5,645 nt of DNA, from positions 1-5,645 of the forward strand of contig DAOWDZ010000226.1 in assembly GCA_030638765.1 (NCBI GenBank), given 5' to 3'. The position numbers and the translations under genes were made by a program. A model generated the notes under the pieces. That model had not been told where the DNA came from, did not search any database, and saw only the letters and a list, made by a program, of their open reading frames with translations. Source of the DNA: Desulfocapsa sp. GTDB taxonomy: Bacteria; Desulfobacterota; Desulfobulbia; Desulfobulbales; Desulfocapsaceae. This document shows positions 1-5,338 of this stretch, in pieces; within the stretch, counting starts at the first letter, position 1; each line of letters opens with the position of its first letter.

Positions 1-25
1 TCTATAAAAAAACACCCATCAATGC

Positions 26-63
26 TTGCAATGTTGGACAGTTCTGTATAAAAAAAATATTAA
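26..63 (+). promoter_or_regulatory. Weak candidate promoter before the LysE-family gene
   Basis: The stretch before the first gene is AT-rich. It offers TTGGAC (34-39) with TATTAA (58-63) at 18-bp spacing, or TTGCAA (26-31) with TATAAA (47-52) at 15-bp spacing. Neither is convincing. The first would start RNA almost inside the ribosome binding site, and the second has a short spacer. The real promoter may lie left of the window. Confidence 0.2.
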
Positions 64-86
64 TCTTCAGAGGAGATGACCTTGTC

Positions 87-707
87 ATGTCAATAGAAAG
101 TGCACTTTCATTTTTAGTCATTATTTTTCTTTTTGCAATCACTCCAGGACCAGGCGTTTTTGCCCTTTTAGCAAGATCTCTGGCCTCGGGGGTTAAACCC
201 TGTATTAGCCTTGCCTTTGGCATGGCTATAAGTGATGCAGCCTACCTGCTTCTTGCCTGTTTTGGTCTTGCCGTCATTGCAGAGCAGTGGGCCGGACTCT
301 TTACAACCATACGTTTTGCTGGTGCCTTTTACCTTCTCTATCTAGGATGGAAGATGTGGACTGCCTGTCCTGAAGCATCCCTGCAGAAAGGTGTCAGCGA
401 CGACTCTTTTACGACAGCTAAGGGTTTGCTTCAAGGTTTTTTGATCTCTGCCTCAAACCCCAAAGTCATCTTCTTTTATGTTGCCTTCCTGCCAACCATT
501 CTGGATCTTAACAGCCTGACAGCTACTGACATTGCACTGGCCTCAGGTATAACGCTTATGGGAATAATGATGGGACTTATGACAATAGCAGTGTGTGCCT
601 CGTCAGCAAGACGATTCTTCACCTCCACCAGAGCGGTCAGAGGACTGAATCGAACATCGGGTGGGCTTATGATTGGCGCCGGATCCTACCTTGGCCTTCG
701 TGGATAG
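87..707 (+). CDS. LysE/RhtB-family amino-acid (metabolite) exporter
   Basis: The predicted 206-residue inner-membrane protein has the length and layout of the LysE/RhtB translocator superfamily, whose members export amino acids such as lysine, threonine or homoserine lactone by a secondary mechanism. Visible hallmarks are the TPGPG motif at residues 19-23 in the first membrane helix, the family-typical GAFYLLYLGWK segment at 79-89, SNPKVIFFYVAFLP from residue 123, and a glycine-rich final helix (GGLMIGAGSYLGLR). About six hydrophobic segments are visible, as expected. The ATG at 87 is preceded by AGAGGAG (69-75) with a rather long 11-nt spacer. The next ATG upstream (76-78) is out of frame. 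The gene is complete and stands alone, convergent with comF. The exported substrate cannot be read from the sequence, and the family assignment is secure. Confidence 0.93.
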   Translation: MSIESALSFLVIIFLFAITPGPGVFALLARSLASGVKPCISLAFGMAISDAAYLLLACFGLAVIAEQWAGLFTTIRFAGAFYLLYLGWKMWTACPEASLQKGVSDDSFTTAKGLLQGFLISASNPKVIFFYVAFLPTILDLNSLTATDIALASGITLMGIMMGLMTIAVCASSARRFFTSTRAVRGLNRTSGGLMIGAGSYLGLRG

Positions 708-749
708 CTCAAGGGAACCCGGTAAAAATAAATGGCAGAAACTGCTAAC

Positions 750-757
750 TAAAAAAG
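750..757. repeat. Left copy of 8-bp target-site duplication
   Basis: TAAAAAAG directly abuts the left terminal inverted repeat and is repeated exactly at 932-939, directly abutting the right one. A perfect 8-bp direct repeat at both outer edges is the footprint of a transposition event. Because the repeat is A-rich, a chance match is less improbable than for a mixed sequence, but its exact placement at both ends argues against chance. Confidence 0.8.
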
Positions 758-769
758 GTAACTATTCAG
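758..769 (+). repeat. Left terminal inverted repeat of the MITE
   Basis: GTAACTATTCAG is the exact reverse complement of 920-931. Pairing does not extend beyond these 12 bp, inward or outward. The GTAA terminus is the IS66-like signature. Confidence 0.85.
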
Positions 770-775
770 CGAGGC

Positions 776-830
776 AACGAATTACCCTTAAATCCGAATT
801 GTAACTGTTTAGCAGTGCTTTAAATTCGTT
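776..830. repeat. Internal stem of the MITE
   Basis: AACGAATT (776-783) is the exact reverse complement of AATTCGTT (823-830). The enclosed loop carries a second small hairpin, ACTG (804-807) with CAGT (813-816) around TTTAG. Together these suggest a branched fold for the left half of the element. Folding was judged by eye only. Confidence 0.5.
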
Positions 831-837
831 TATTTTG

Positions 838-898
838 GACTCCGAAGCATACTAATGCTATGTGAGGAGGACAGGTAAGCGAGACACGAGACTCCGAA
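838..898. repeat. Direct repeat GACTCCGAA and hairpin in the right half of the MITE
   Basis: GACTCCGAA occurs at 838-846 and again at 890-898, with a shorter related copy ATCCGAA at 792-798. Between them sits a hairpin, AGCAT (846-850) with ATGCT (855-859) around ACTA. The repeats may be transposase or host-factor sites or part of a folded RNA; no function is shown. Confidence 0.45.
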
Positions 899-919
899 AT
901 AGACGTAGTTGGAGTGCTA

Positions 920-931
920 CTGAATAGTTAC
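920..931 (-). repeat. Right terminal inverted repeat of the MITE
   Basis: CTGAATAGTTAC mirrors 758-769 exactly. Its final C (931) supplies the last base of the comF TAG stop codon, read on the minus strand. Confidence 0.85.
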
Positions 932-1662
932 TAAAAAAGTTTATCTGCCCGACAGATAGTTAGTACTTCAATCCTGCCAGCCCCAGCCAGCTTAAGCACC
1001 TTTGCACATTCCTGCACTGTGGTTCCGGTTGTAAAAACATCATCTAAGAGCAAAATAGTTCTACCAGCAATATCCACAGAAGCTGTGACATCAAAAGCAT
1101 TCTTTAAATTTCTCCGCCGTTCGACACCACCTAGCCCAGCCTGGGAAGATGTGTCCACTTTGCGAACAAGAATATCGTGTCTTATTTTTTTCTTTTCTTT
1201 CGGGAAAAGACTTCTTGCCAGCACCAAAGCCTGATTGAAACCACGTTTCCTCAAACGCTTCACATGTAAAGGTACAGGCAGAATAAAATCCGGATTACCC
1301 AAGTCCTGCATAACTGTACTTTGATCACTTAACCAGCGTAAAGTTTCAAGCCCATTCATACTTCCTGAGTATTTCAGAGTATGAATCAAGCCTGCAATAA
1401 TTTCCTCATAAGCAAAAAACGAACGTGCCTTATCAAACATCCAGAATGACTTCAAACAATCGCCACAAAGATGCGACTCTCCACTGCCTGGAAATTTGCT
1501 GCCACAACAATTGCAATAGGGTGTTTCAATAAACTTCAGTTGTGAAAAACAATCTGTGCAAAGAAATGCATCAGAATTACAAATCATTTCCTGGCAACTG
1601 GAACAGGATGCTGGAAATAACAGGTCAAGCCCTGCATTCACTAGATCTTTTATATTTCCCAA
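931..1662 (-). CDS. comF: ComF-family phosphoribosyltransferase-like protein
   Basis: The 243-residue protein has the normal ComF/GntX length and two-part layout. An N-terminal zinc-binding region contains paired cysteines (C20-x2-C23, C35-x2-C38, C50/C52/C53, C66-x2-C69). A C-terminal type I phosphoribosyltransferase fold contains PVPLHVKRLRKRGFNQA around residue 130 and the PRPP-binding loop LLLDDVFTTGTTV at 204-216. In naturally transformable bacteria ComF is a cytoplasmic protein needed for DNA uptake or processing of incoming single strands; its enzymatic role is unsettled, and many non-competent bacteria keep it. The start is TTG (1660-1662), chosen because AGGA (1672-1669) lies 6 nt upstream and no in-frame ATG is nearby. 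The gene is intact: the MITE abutting its 3' end leaves residues and stop unchanged. No other competence genes are in the window. Confidence 0.92.
   Translation of the reverse strand: MGNIKDLVNAGLDLLFPASCSSCQEMICNSDAFLCTDCFSQLKFIETPYCNCCGSKFPGSGESHLCGDCLKSFWMFDKARSFFAYEEIIAGLIHTLKYSGSMNGLETLRWLSDQSTVMQDLGNPDFILPVPLHVKRLRKRGFNQALVLARSLFPKEKKKIRHDILVRKVDTSSQAGLGGVERRRNLKNAFDVTASVDIAGRTILLLDDVFTTGTTVQECAKVLKLAGAGRIEVLTICRADKLF
932..939. repeat. Right copy of 8-bp target-site duplication
   Basis: TAAAAAAG is identical to 750-757. It overlaps the end of comF, encoding the last two residues (Leu-Phe) and two bases of the stop codon on the minus strand. Confidence 0.8.
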
Positions 1663-1773
1663 AAGGATTCCTATATCATATTTGACTTTTTCTCAGCTAA
1701 CCATGTACATGTAGGAATACATCACAGTACTTCACGCATTGATTAGCAAATCCAGGAAAGCTTCCAGTTTCTT
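1663..1773. other. Short intergenic stretch between comF and the IS200 remnant
   Basis: This stretch probably contains the comF leader and the 3' end of the decayed IS200-type element. It includes the 10-bp palindrome CATGTACATG (1702-1711) and a small GATT/AATC hairpin (1741-1752). On the minus strand, the frame after the transposase stop stays open for 13 more codons, to TGA at 1732-1734. No convincing comF promoter was found: TATGAT (1680-1675) overlaps the ribosome binding site too closely. Confidence 0.4.
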
Positions 1774-2130
1774 TTAGTTTTCCTGGTCTTGGTGTTTGAT
1801 ATAATTCTTAATCATATCTTCGTCCAAACCTACAGTACTAACACAATATCCTCGTGCCCAAAAGCTCAAGTCTGTCATTTTCTTGATCCCGAGAATCTCA
1901 CGGTGAATCCTTATTGCACTCTTTCCTTTGATAAATCCTATCGTATTCGACACACTGAATTTCGGAGGAACACTTACCAATATATATATGGTCTGACATT
2001 GCATGACCTTCATGGAGCAATATCCCCTTCTGATCACACAGTTGCCTGATTATTGACCCAACTTTCTTGCGTATTTCCCCATAAACTTTTCGTTTACGAT
2101 ACTTTGTTACAAAATTAGTGTTTTTATTTC
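1774..2130 (-). pseudogene. Decayed IS200/IS605-family Y1 transposase (TnpA)
   Basis: Two minus-strand frames together reproduce a TnpA. The first frame (about 2128-1985) reads NFVTKYRKRKVYGEIRKKV, then EGHAMSDHIYI, matching the N-terminal half. The second frame (about 1989-1774) reads ILVSVPPKFSVSNTIGF, then FWARGYCVSTVG and NYIKHQDQEN, matching the C-terminal half including the likely catalytic tyrosine (codon 1803-1801). The switch lies in the AT repeat at 1979-1991. An ancestral His-Ile-His-Ile-Leu would need two more bases there, so a 2-bp deletion explains both the frameshift and the loss of the second His of the HUH motif, where Tyr is now read. The first 15-25 residues before NFVTKYRK are not recognisable. 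IS200-type elements transpose as single strands and have no inverted repeats, so element ends could not be fixed. No functional protein is expected. Confidence 0.88.
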
Positions 2131-2293
2131 TTTGCAAAAAAACATTATGAAAACAACTCCAGCAACCGATAGATAAATAAGTACAGATAAAACCATCTTT
2201 ACTTATTGTTGACAGAGGAGTGCTCTTGAAAAGTGGCGTGAAGCAAACACCGTTCCCCATTCACCACTGCCAAAACTCAAAAAAGGACTAATT
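2131..2293. other. Leader region of the EF-hand gene and probable 5' flank of the IS200 remnant
   Basis: No gene is evident here. TTGACA (2209-2214) is a perfect -35 match but has no good -10 at normal spacing. An interrupted inverted repeat, GTG (2233-2235) plus GTGAA (2238-2242) pairing with TTCAC (2260-2264) plus CAC (2265-2267), could be an RNA hairpin or an IS200 end hairpin. AAGGA (2283-2287), 6 nt before the ATG at 2294, is a clear ribosome binding site for the next gene. Confidence 0.4.
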
Positions 2294-2722
2294 ATGATAA
2301 ATGGAATTAACGCATCAGGTGGTAATTTTGCTCAGATGCAGGGCATGCAACAACGAAAAGGCGAAGGTATGCGCTTCAATCAGCTTGATGTTGATAAAAG
2401 TGGCAGTATAGATCAAACTGAGCTCCAGGGTATGACCGATAAAATTTCGGAGATGACCGGTCAAAAACTCAGCGTAGAAGATGTTACTAAGGCCTATGAT
2501 GCCAATAACGATGGCTTAATGGCCATGGATGAAATGCAATCCATGATGATGGAACTTCGCGGTTCAGCGGGTCGCCAGCAAGGAAGCCAAGGCTCCATGC
2601 AATCACTACTCGCCAATTACCAGACAGAACCGGATAACGACCTCACTTCATTATTGATGGAAATGGGGGCAGACCAGGACGACGAGGAACAAGGATATGT
2701 CCCGATTAACACTTCGGTATAA
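2294..2722 (+). CDS. Small two-EF-hand, Met-rich calcium-binding protein
   Basis: The 142-residue protein carries two canonical EF-hand loops. Loop 1, DVDKSGSIDQTE (residues 32-43), and loop 2, DANNDGLMAMDE (69-80), both have the expected ligands at positions 1, 3, 5, 9/12 with Gly at position 6, so calcium binding is very likely. There is no signal peptide or membrane segment, suggesting a cytoplasmic location unless exported by another route. Fifteen methionines (about 10 percent) cluster around the second hand, including three in a row at 84-86. A Gln/Gly/Ser-rich linker (about 90-103) leads to an acidic tail (DQDDEE at 127-132). The ATG at 2294 has AAGGA 6 nt upstream. The gene is followed by two hairpins and appears monocistronic. 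A calcium buffer or sensor is a reasonable inference; no partner is visible nearby. Confidence 0.85.
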   Translation: MINGINASGGNFAQMQGMQQRKGEGMRFNQLDVDKSGSIDQTELQGMTDKISEMTGQKLSVEDVTKAYDANNDGLMAMDEMQSMMMELRGSAGRQQGSQGSMQSLLANYQTEPDNDLTSLLMEMGADQDDEEQGYVPINTSV

Positions 2723-2749
2723 CAGCACCCAAAACACCACTCCCCATTA

Positions 2750-2782
2750 CCGATCTGGATGAACGGAATGTCACCAGATCGG
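2750..2782 (+). terminator. First hairpin after the EF-hand gene
   Basis: CCGATCTGG (2750-2758) pairs perfectly with CCAGATCGG (2774-2782) around a 15-nt loop, 27 bases after the stop codon. No T-run follows, so by itself it is a poor intrinsic terminator. It may protect the mRNA 3' end or act together with the next hairpin. Confidence 0.5.
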
Positions 2783-2789
2783 GGGCTGA

Positions 2790-2829
2790 GAGGCAATAGC
2801 CATGCTTACATTGCCTCATTATTACTTTC
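2790..2829 (+). terminator. Second hairpin with T-rich tail, probable terminator
   Basis: GAGGCAAT (2790-2797) pairs perfectly with ATTGCCTC (2810-2817). The loop contains an inner AGC (2798-2800)/GCT (2804-2806) pairing. The tail ATTATTACTTTC is T-rich but interrupted. Being the second hairpin in tandem after the EF-hand gene, it is the better terminator candidate. Confidence 0.55.
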
Positions 2830-3008
2830 GTAACTTTGTAACATAATTTCGTACAAATACCCTTTTACAGAATTGCAATACTCACCTCCCTGAAACCTAT
2901 CACAGTATCTCCTTAAGAGTTTGTATTTCTATTTTCCTTTCCCGATTGACACTTTCCAAACGACAGAAGCACCAAATGTTTTTTCTCTGGCATCCTCAAT
3001 TATATTCG
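2830..3008. other. AT-rich intergenic stretch, no gene seen
   Basis: Part of the 344-bp gap between the EF-hand gene and the membrane-protein gene. Apart from the hairpins to its left and promoter-like sequences to its right, I find no conserved coding frame, tRNA-like fold or clear repeat. The open frame that runs through part of it shows no recognisable protein character. Confidence 0.5.
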
Positions 3009-3052
3009 TTTACCATGAACACTTTTACAATATTTAATATGACTCTTTTAAA
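3009..3052 (+). promoter_or_regulatory. Candidate sigma-70-type promoter(s) for the membrane-protein gene
   Basis: Two overlapping candidates are visible. One is TTTACC (3009-3014), 18 bp, TTTAAT (3033-3038). The other is TTTACA (3024-3029), 17 bp, TTTAAA (3047-3052). The second would give an almost leaderless mRNA, which would fit the missing Shine-Dalgarno before the GTG at 3067. The AT-rich context makes chance matches likely. Confidence 0.35.
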
Positions 3053-3066
3053 CTTTTGTAAAACAA

Positions 3067-3876
3067 GTGCTTATCATATTCACAAAATTGATTGTATCAG
3101 CAGGCATAGTGCTGGGTATCACCCTTATTGCAGAACGAGTAAGTACCCGTTTTGCAGGAGTAATAATGGGATTTCCACTGGGTGCCGGACTGTCTCTCTT
3201 TTTCATCGGCATTGAACAGGGACCAGATTTCGCAGCAACAAGCGCACTTTGGAGTATTCAGGGAATCATCGCAACACTGGGATTTTGCGGCGGCTATCTT
3301 GCAGGAATTGCATTATCTAAAAATTCCAGGCTTATAAGTCTACTCTTCTGTGCAACACTAGGCGTTACTGGATTTCTCATCACGGCTTTCTGTATCCGTT
3401 ATCTATTACCTGAAAACATCTGGCTGCGCTCACTGGTTTTAACAACTGTCCTGACCGGATGTGGGGTGGGATTCAGAAAAATACCCAAATATCGCATAGA
3501 AAAAAGGGCTCTCCTTACCCCCTTAACTCTTGCCGGAAGAGCAGGATTTTCCTCCATGGTCATTCTTCTTGTTACAGGAGCAGCACAGACCATCGGCCCT
3601 CAATGGTCGGGGCTGTTTTCCACATTCCCCACCACGGTTCTTCCTTCAATACTTGTACTCCATCATCATTATGGCCCAGAACCAGTACGAGCTGTTTTTC
3701 GTGAATTTCCATTTGGGTTGTTAGCCATCGTTGTCTTTGCTCTGGTCGTATCGCAGAGTTATCCCACTTTCGGAACAGGCACAGGAACACTGATATCCTA
3801 CAGCATTGCAATACTCTACCTACTGCTCTATGAATTCAAGCTAAGACAGATATTGGATGCTCGACTGCCCGCATAA
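3067..3876 (+). CDS. Polytopic membrane protein with internal two-fold repeat, function unknown
   Basis: The 269-residue protein is almost wholly hydrophobic, with roughly eight or nine membrane segments. Two halves share an ungapped pattern G-x4-F-P-x14-G-P: residues 31-53 (FAGVIMGFP to EQGP) and 182-204 (WSGLFSTFP to HYGP), offset 151 residues, with hydrophobic segments before each also aligning. The FP-in-helix pattern is reminiscent of GlpM/DUF3147-like and other uncharacterised bacterial membrane proteins, an impression not tested here. A basic loop (R137 to R147) separates the halves. The start is uncertain. An in-frame TAA at 3049-3051 limits the frame, GTG 3067 is the first usable codon and TTG 3088 another, but neither has a Shine-Dalgarno. 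The gene lies 64 bp before the SDR gene on the same strand, but a promoter candidate sits between them. A transporter role is possible but unproven. Confidence 0.8.
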   Translation: MLIIFTKLIVSAGIVLGITLIAERVSTRFAGVIMGFPLGAGLSLFFIGIEQGPDFAATSALWSIQGIIATLGFCGGYLAGIALSKNSRLISLLFCATLGVTGFLITAFCIRYLLPENIWLRSLVLTTVLTGCGVGFRKIPKYRIEKRALLTPLTLAGRAGFSSMVILLVTGAAQTIGPQWSGLFSTFPTTVLPSILVLHHHYGPEPVRAVFREFPFGLLAIVVFALVVSQSYPTFGTGTGTLISYSIAILYLLLYEFKLRQILDARLPA

Positions 3877-3931
3877 AAACAACTCTTTTTTAATGAAAGC
3901 AATTGCAAAAGGTGCTCTTTTAAAAAATCCA

Positions 3932-3940
3932 TGCTAGAAT
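3932..3940 (+). promoter_or_regulatory. Extended -10 promoter element before the SDR gene
   Basis: TGCTAGAAT matches the extended -10 consensus TGnTATAAT at all but one position. The -35 region (GTGCTC, 3912-3917, 17-bp spacing) is poor, as is usual for extended -10 promoters. Transcription would begin near 3947, which is downstream of the ATG at 3941. If this promoter is real, translation should start at GTG 3998. Confidence 0.4.
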
Positions 3941-5149
3941 ATGCATCTAGTTCGTAGGCAAACAAAAATTTTCATACACATTTTCCCATTTTATACCGTG
4001 ACACAGAACAACTCGTCTTCAGAGAAACTTTTAGGTGTGCTTATTGGCGGATCTGGTCTTATTGGCGGCACACTTGCCCATTACTTCAAGACTAAAACCC
4101 CCGACACCATAGAATTGCGTGCACCAAGCAGCAAGAAAGTCTCTATTCGAAACTCTGTTGACATTAAAGATTATCTCAAACGCTTACAGCCTGATTTTGT
4201 TATCAACACAGCTATTGCCAACATCGGAGCAGACTCTCAGCTTGCCCTTGAGGTAAATTATATCGGTGCATTAAATCTTGCCAGAGCATGTGCTGCTCTT
4301 AAGATCCCCTATATCCATATCAGCTCCGCTGCAACATTGCCAAACGGAACAGATCTCACTGAAGAAGACAACCTGATCATTGAGCCAAAGCTTAACAACT
4401 ACGCCAAATCAAAGCTCATGGCTGAGGCCACCTTAGAGTATATGCAGAAATCGGTGGGACTTGACTATACATGCGTCCGCCTAGCCATTGTCTACGGAGA
4501 ACATGATCATAAGACCCAGGGTTTCCATCGCCTTTTCTTCTCCATCGCCGATGAGGCCATGCCTGTTATCTTCACAAAGAAACACGTCATGCACTCCTAC
4601 TCAAATGCCAACAAATTCCCATATTTCATTCATCATGTCCTGTTAAACCGTGAGGAATTCAGTGGTGAGACATACCACTTTGTTGACAAAGATCCTGTGG
4701 AACTTGCAGACCTCATCCTCACCATTCGCTCTTATTTGGAGCTCAAACGTCCATTGGAAATATACGTACCCTATTCAATTGCCATTTTTGGTAAAAAAAT
4801 ACTGGAAAGTATTCTCAATGTACTTTCCAGCATTGGAATCCATGGTGGGCTTCCTGCTGAGCTTATGTTTCTTGAAAGCTTTTACAAAACTCAAACTCTG
4901 TCAGCTAAGAAACTTGAGGAGTCAAGTTTTGTCGATCCCAAACCGAAGGAAAATATTTACAGTAAACTTCCTGAGCTCGTCGTCTACTATCTCACCCGCT
5001 GGACACACGAAAACATGATTTCCACCTTTGATGAAGAAGTTCTGGGTCCTGACACAATGTCACACGATTTCAACCTATCACCTGCTGAGTTACTCGAAAG
5101 TGTCCACCAGGATTCCACATCACCTTACAATGAAGTAAAACTTCCTTAG
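3941..5149 (+). CDS. Extended short-chain dehydrogenase / NAD(P)-dependent epimerase (RmlD-like), with long C-terminus
   Basis: The frame encodes 402 residues from ATG 3941, or 383 from GTG 3998. The N-terminal Rossmann fold shows GGSGLIGG (36-43) for dinucleotide binding, the VDIKD segment around D74, and INTAIANIG (88-96), as in RmlD-like SDRs. The catalytic set is Ser128/129 with Y154-x3-K158 (YAKSK), followed by RLAIVYG. Such enzymes reduce or epimerise nucleotide-sugar or similar substrates in the cytoplasm; the substrate here is unknown. It is longer than a typical RmlD (about 300 residues), with about 90 extra C-terminal residues of unrecognised type, acidic near the end. Residues 1-19 lie outside the fold and neither start has a Shine-Dalgarno. 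An extended -10 overlapping the ATG favours GTG 3998. Few sugar-pathway neighbours are visible, so a polysaccharide role is only a guess. Confidence 0.85.
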   Translation: MHLVRRQTKIFIHIFPFYTVTQNNSSSEKLLGVLIGGSGLIGGTLAHYFKTKTPDTIELRAPSSKKVSIRNSVDIKDYLKRLQPDFVINTAIANIGADSQLALEVNYIGALNLARACAALKIPYIHISSAATLPNGTDLTEEDNLIIEPKLNNYAKSKLMAEATLEYMQKSVGLDYTCVRLAIVYGEHDHKTQGFHRLFFSIADEAMPVIFTKKHVMHSYSNANKFPYFIHHVLLNREEFSGETYHFVDKDPVELADLILTIRSYLELKRPLEIYVPYSIAIFGKKILESILNVLSSIGIHGGLPAELMFLESFYKTQTLSAKKLEESSFVDPKPKENIYSKLPELVVYYLTRWTHENMISTFDEEVLGPDTMSHDFNLSPAELLESVHQDSTSPYNEVKLP

Positions 5150-5187
5150 AAATACCCCTTCTTTTCTCCTTAACAGCTTTGTCCTCT

Positions 5188-5215
5188 TTGCAAAAAGAAC
5201 TAAACATGGCATAAT
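5188..5215 (+). promoter_or_regulatory. Candidate promoter for the exported-protein gene
   Basis: TTGCAA (5188-5193) and CATAAT (5210-5215) are 16 bp apart, and TG at 5207-5208 gives an extended -10 (TGGCATAAT). The predicted start near 5222 leaves a leader of about 117 nt before the ATG at 5339. That leader includes TGTGGA (5278-5283) and TCCACA (5295-5300), which could pair as a hairpin. Confidence 0.45.
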
Positions 5216-5338
5216 GCAAAACTTTGTTACATTTATTAAATTTCTCCAGTTCGGTCACACCTGAGAATGGTACCAAATGTGGATAATACCCTTGTCCACA
5301 AGACAAAATCATCTCCCATTAGAGAAACAGGAAATCAC

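Larger units (their letters stand above)
758..931. mobile_element. 174-bp non-autonomous element (MITE), IS66-type ends
   Basis: The element is bounded by perfect 12-bp terminal inverted repeats, GTAACTATTCAG (758-769) and CTGAATAGTTAC (920-931), and flanked by the 8-bp direct repeat TAAAAAAG. It has no plausible open reading frame, so it would need a transposase supplied in trans. Ends starting with GTAA together with 8-bp target duplications are typical of the IS66 family, hence the tentative assignment; the exact parent IS was not identified. Inside are an 8-bp inverted repeat (776-783 with 823-830), small hairpins (804-816, 846-859) and a 9-bp direct repeat GACTCCGAA (838-846, 890-898). 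It lies between the convergent ends of the exporter gene and comF, and its last base is part of the comF stop codon. An alternative is a mobile structured RNA or REP-like unit. Confidence 0.8.

Noticed and set aside
1675..1680. TATGAT as a -10 for comF on the minus strand
   Set aside because: Transcription would start inside the ribosome binding site (1672-1669), and the matching -35 (TGGTTA) is poor.
1702..1711. Palindrome CATGTACATG as an operator
   Set aside because: One short palindrome with no second copy and no regulator gene nearby does not support a regulatory site.
1789..2049. Plus-strand 86-codon open frame opposite the transposase remnant
   Set aside because: It is antisense to a recognised (though broken) transposase, has no ribosome binding site and shows no protein-like pattern.
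2209..2214. Perfect TTGACA as a promoter for the EF-hand gene
   Set aside because: No acceptable -10 occurs 15-19 bp downstream, so a perfect -35 alone is not enough to call a promoter.
2946..3215. 89-codon open frame overlapping the start of the membrane-protein gene
   Set aside because: It is in another frame, has a Cys/His-rich random-looking composition, and its second half lies over clear membrane-protein codons.
2101..5231. ACTTTGTTACA at 2101-2111 and 5221-5231, with ACTTTGTAACA at 2833-2843
   Set aside because: The first copy is simply codons for Val-Thr-Lys in the transposase remnant, and the sequences around the three copies are unrelated. Chance in AT-rich DNA is the simplest reading.
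5278..5300. TGTGGA/TCCACA inverted repeat as a terminator for the SDR gene
   Set aside because: It lies about 130 bp after the stop codon, has an 11-nt loop and no following T-run, and sits in the leader of the next gene.
5070..5312. Minus-strand 80-codon open frame after the SDR gene
   Set aside because: It overlaps the end of the SDR coding region and the promoter candidate of the next gene, and has no recognisable features.
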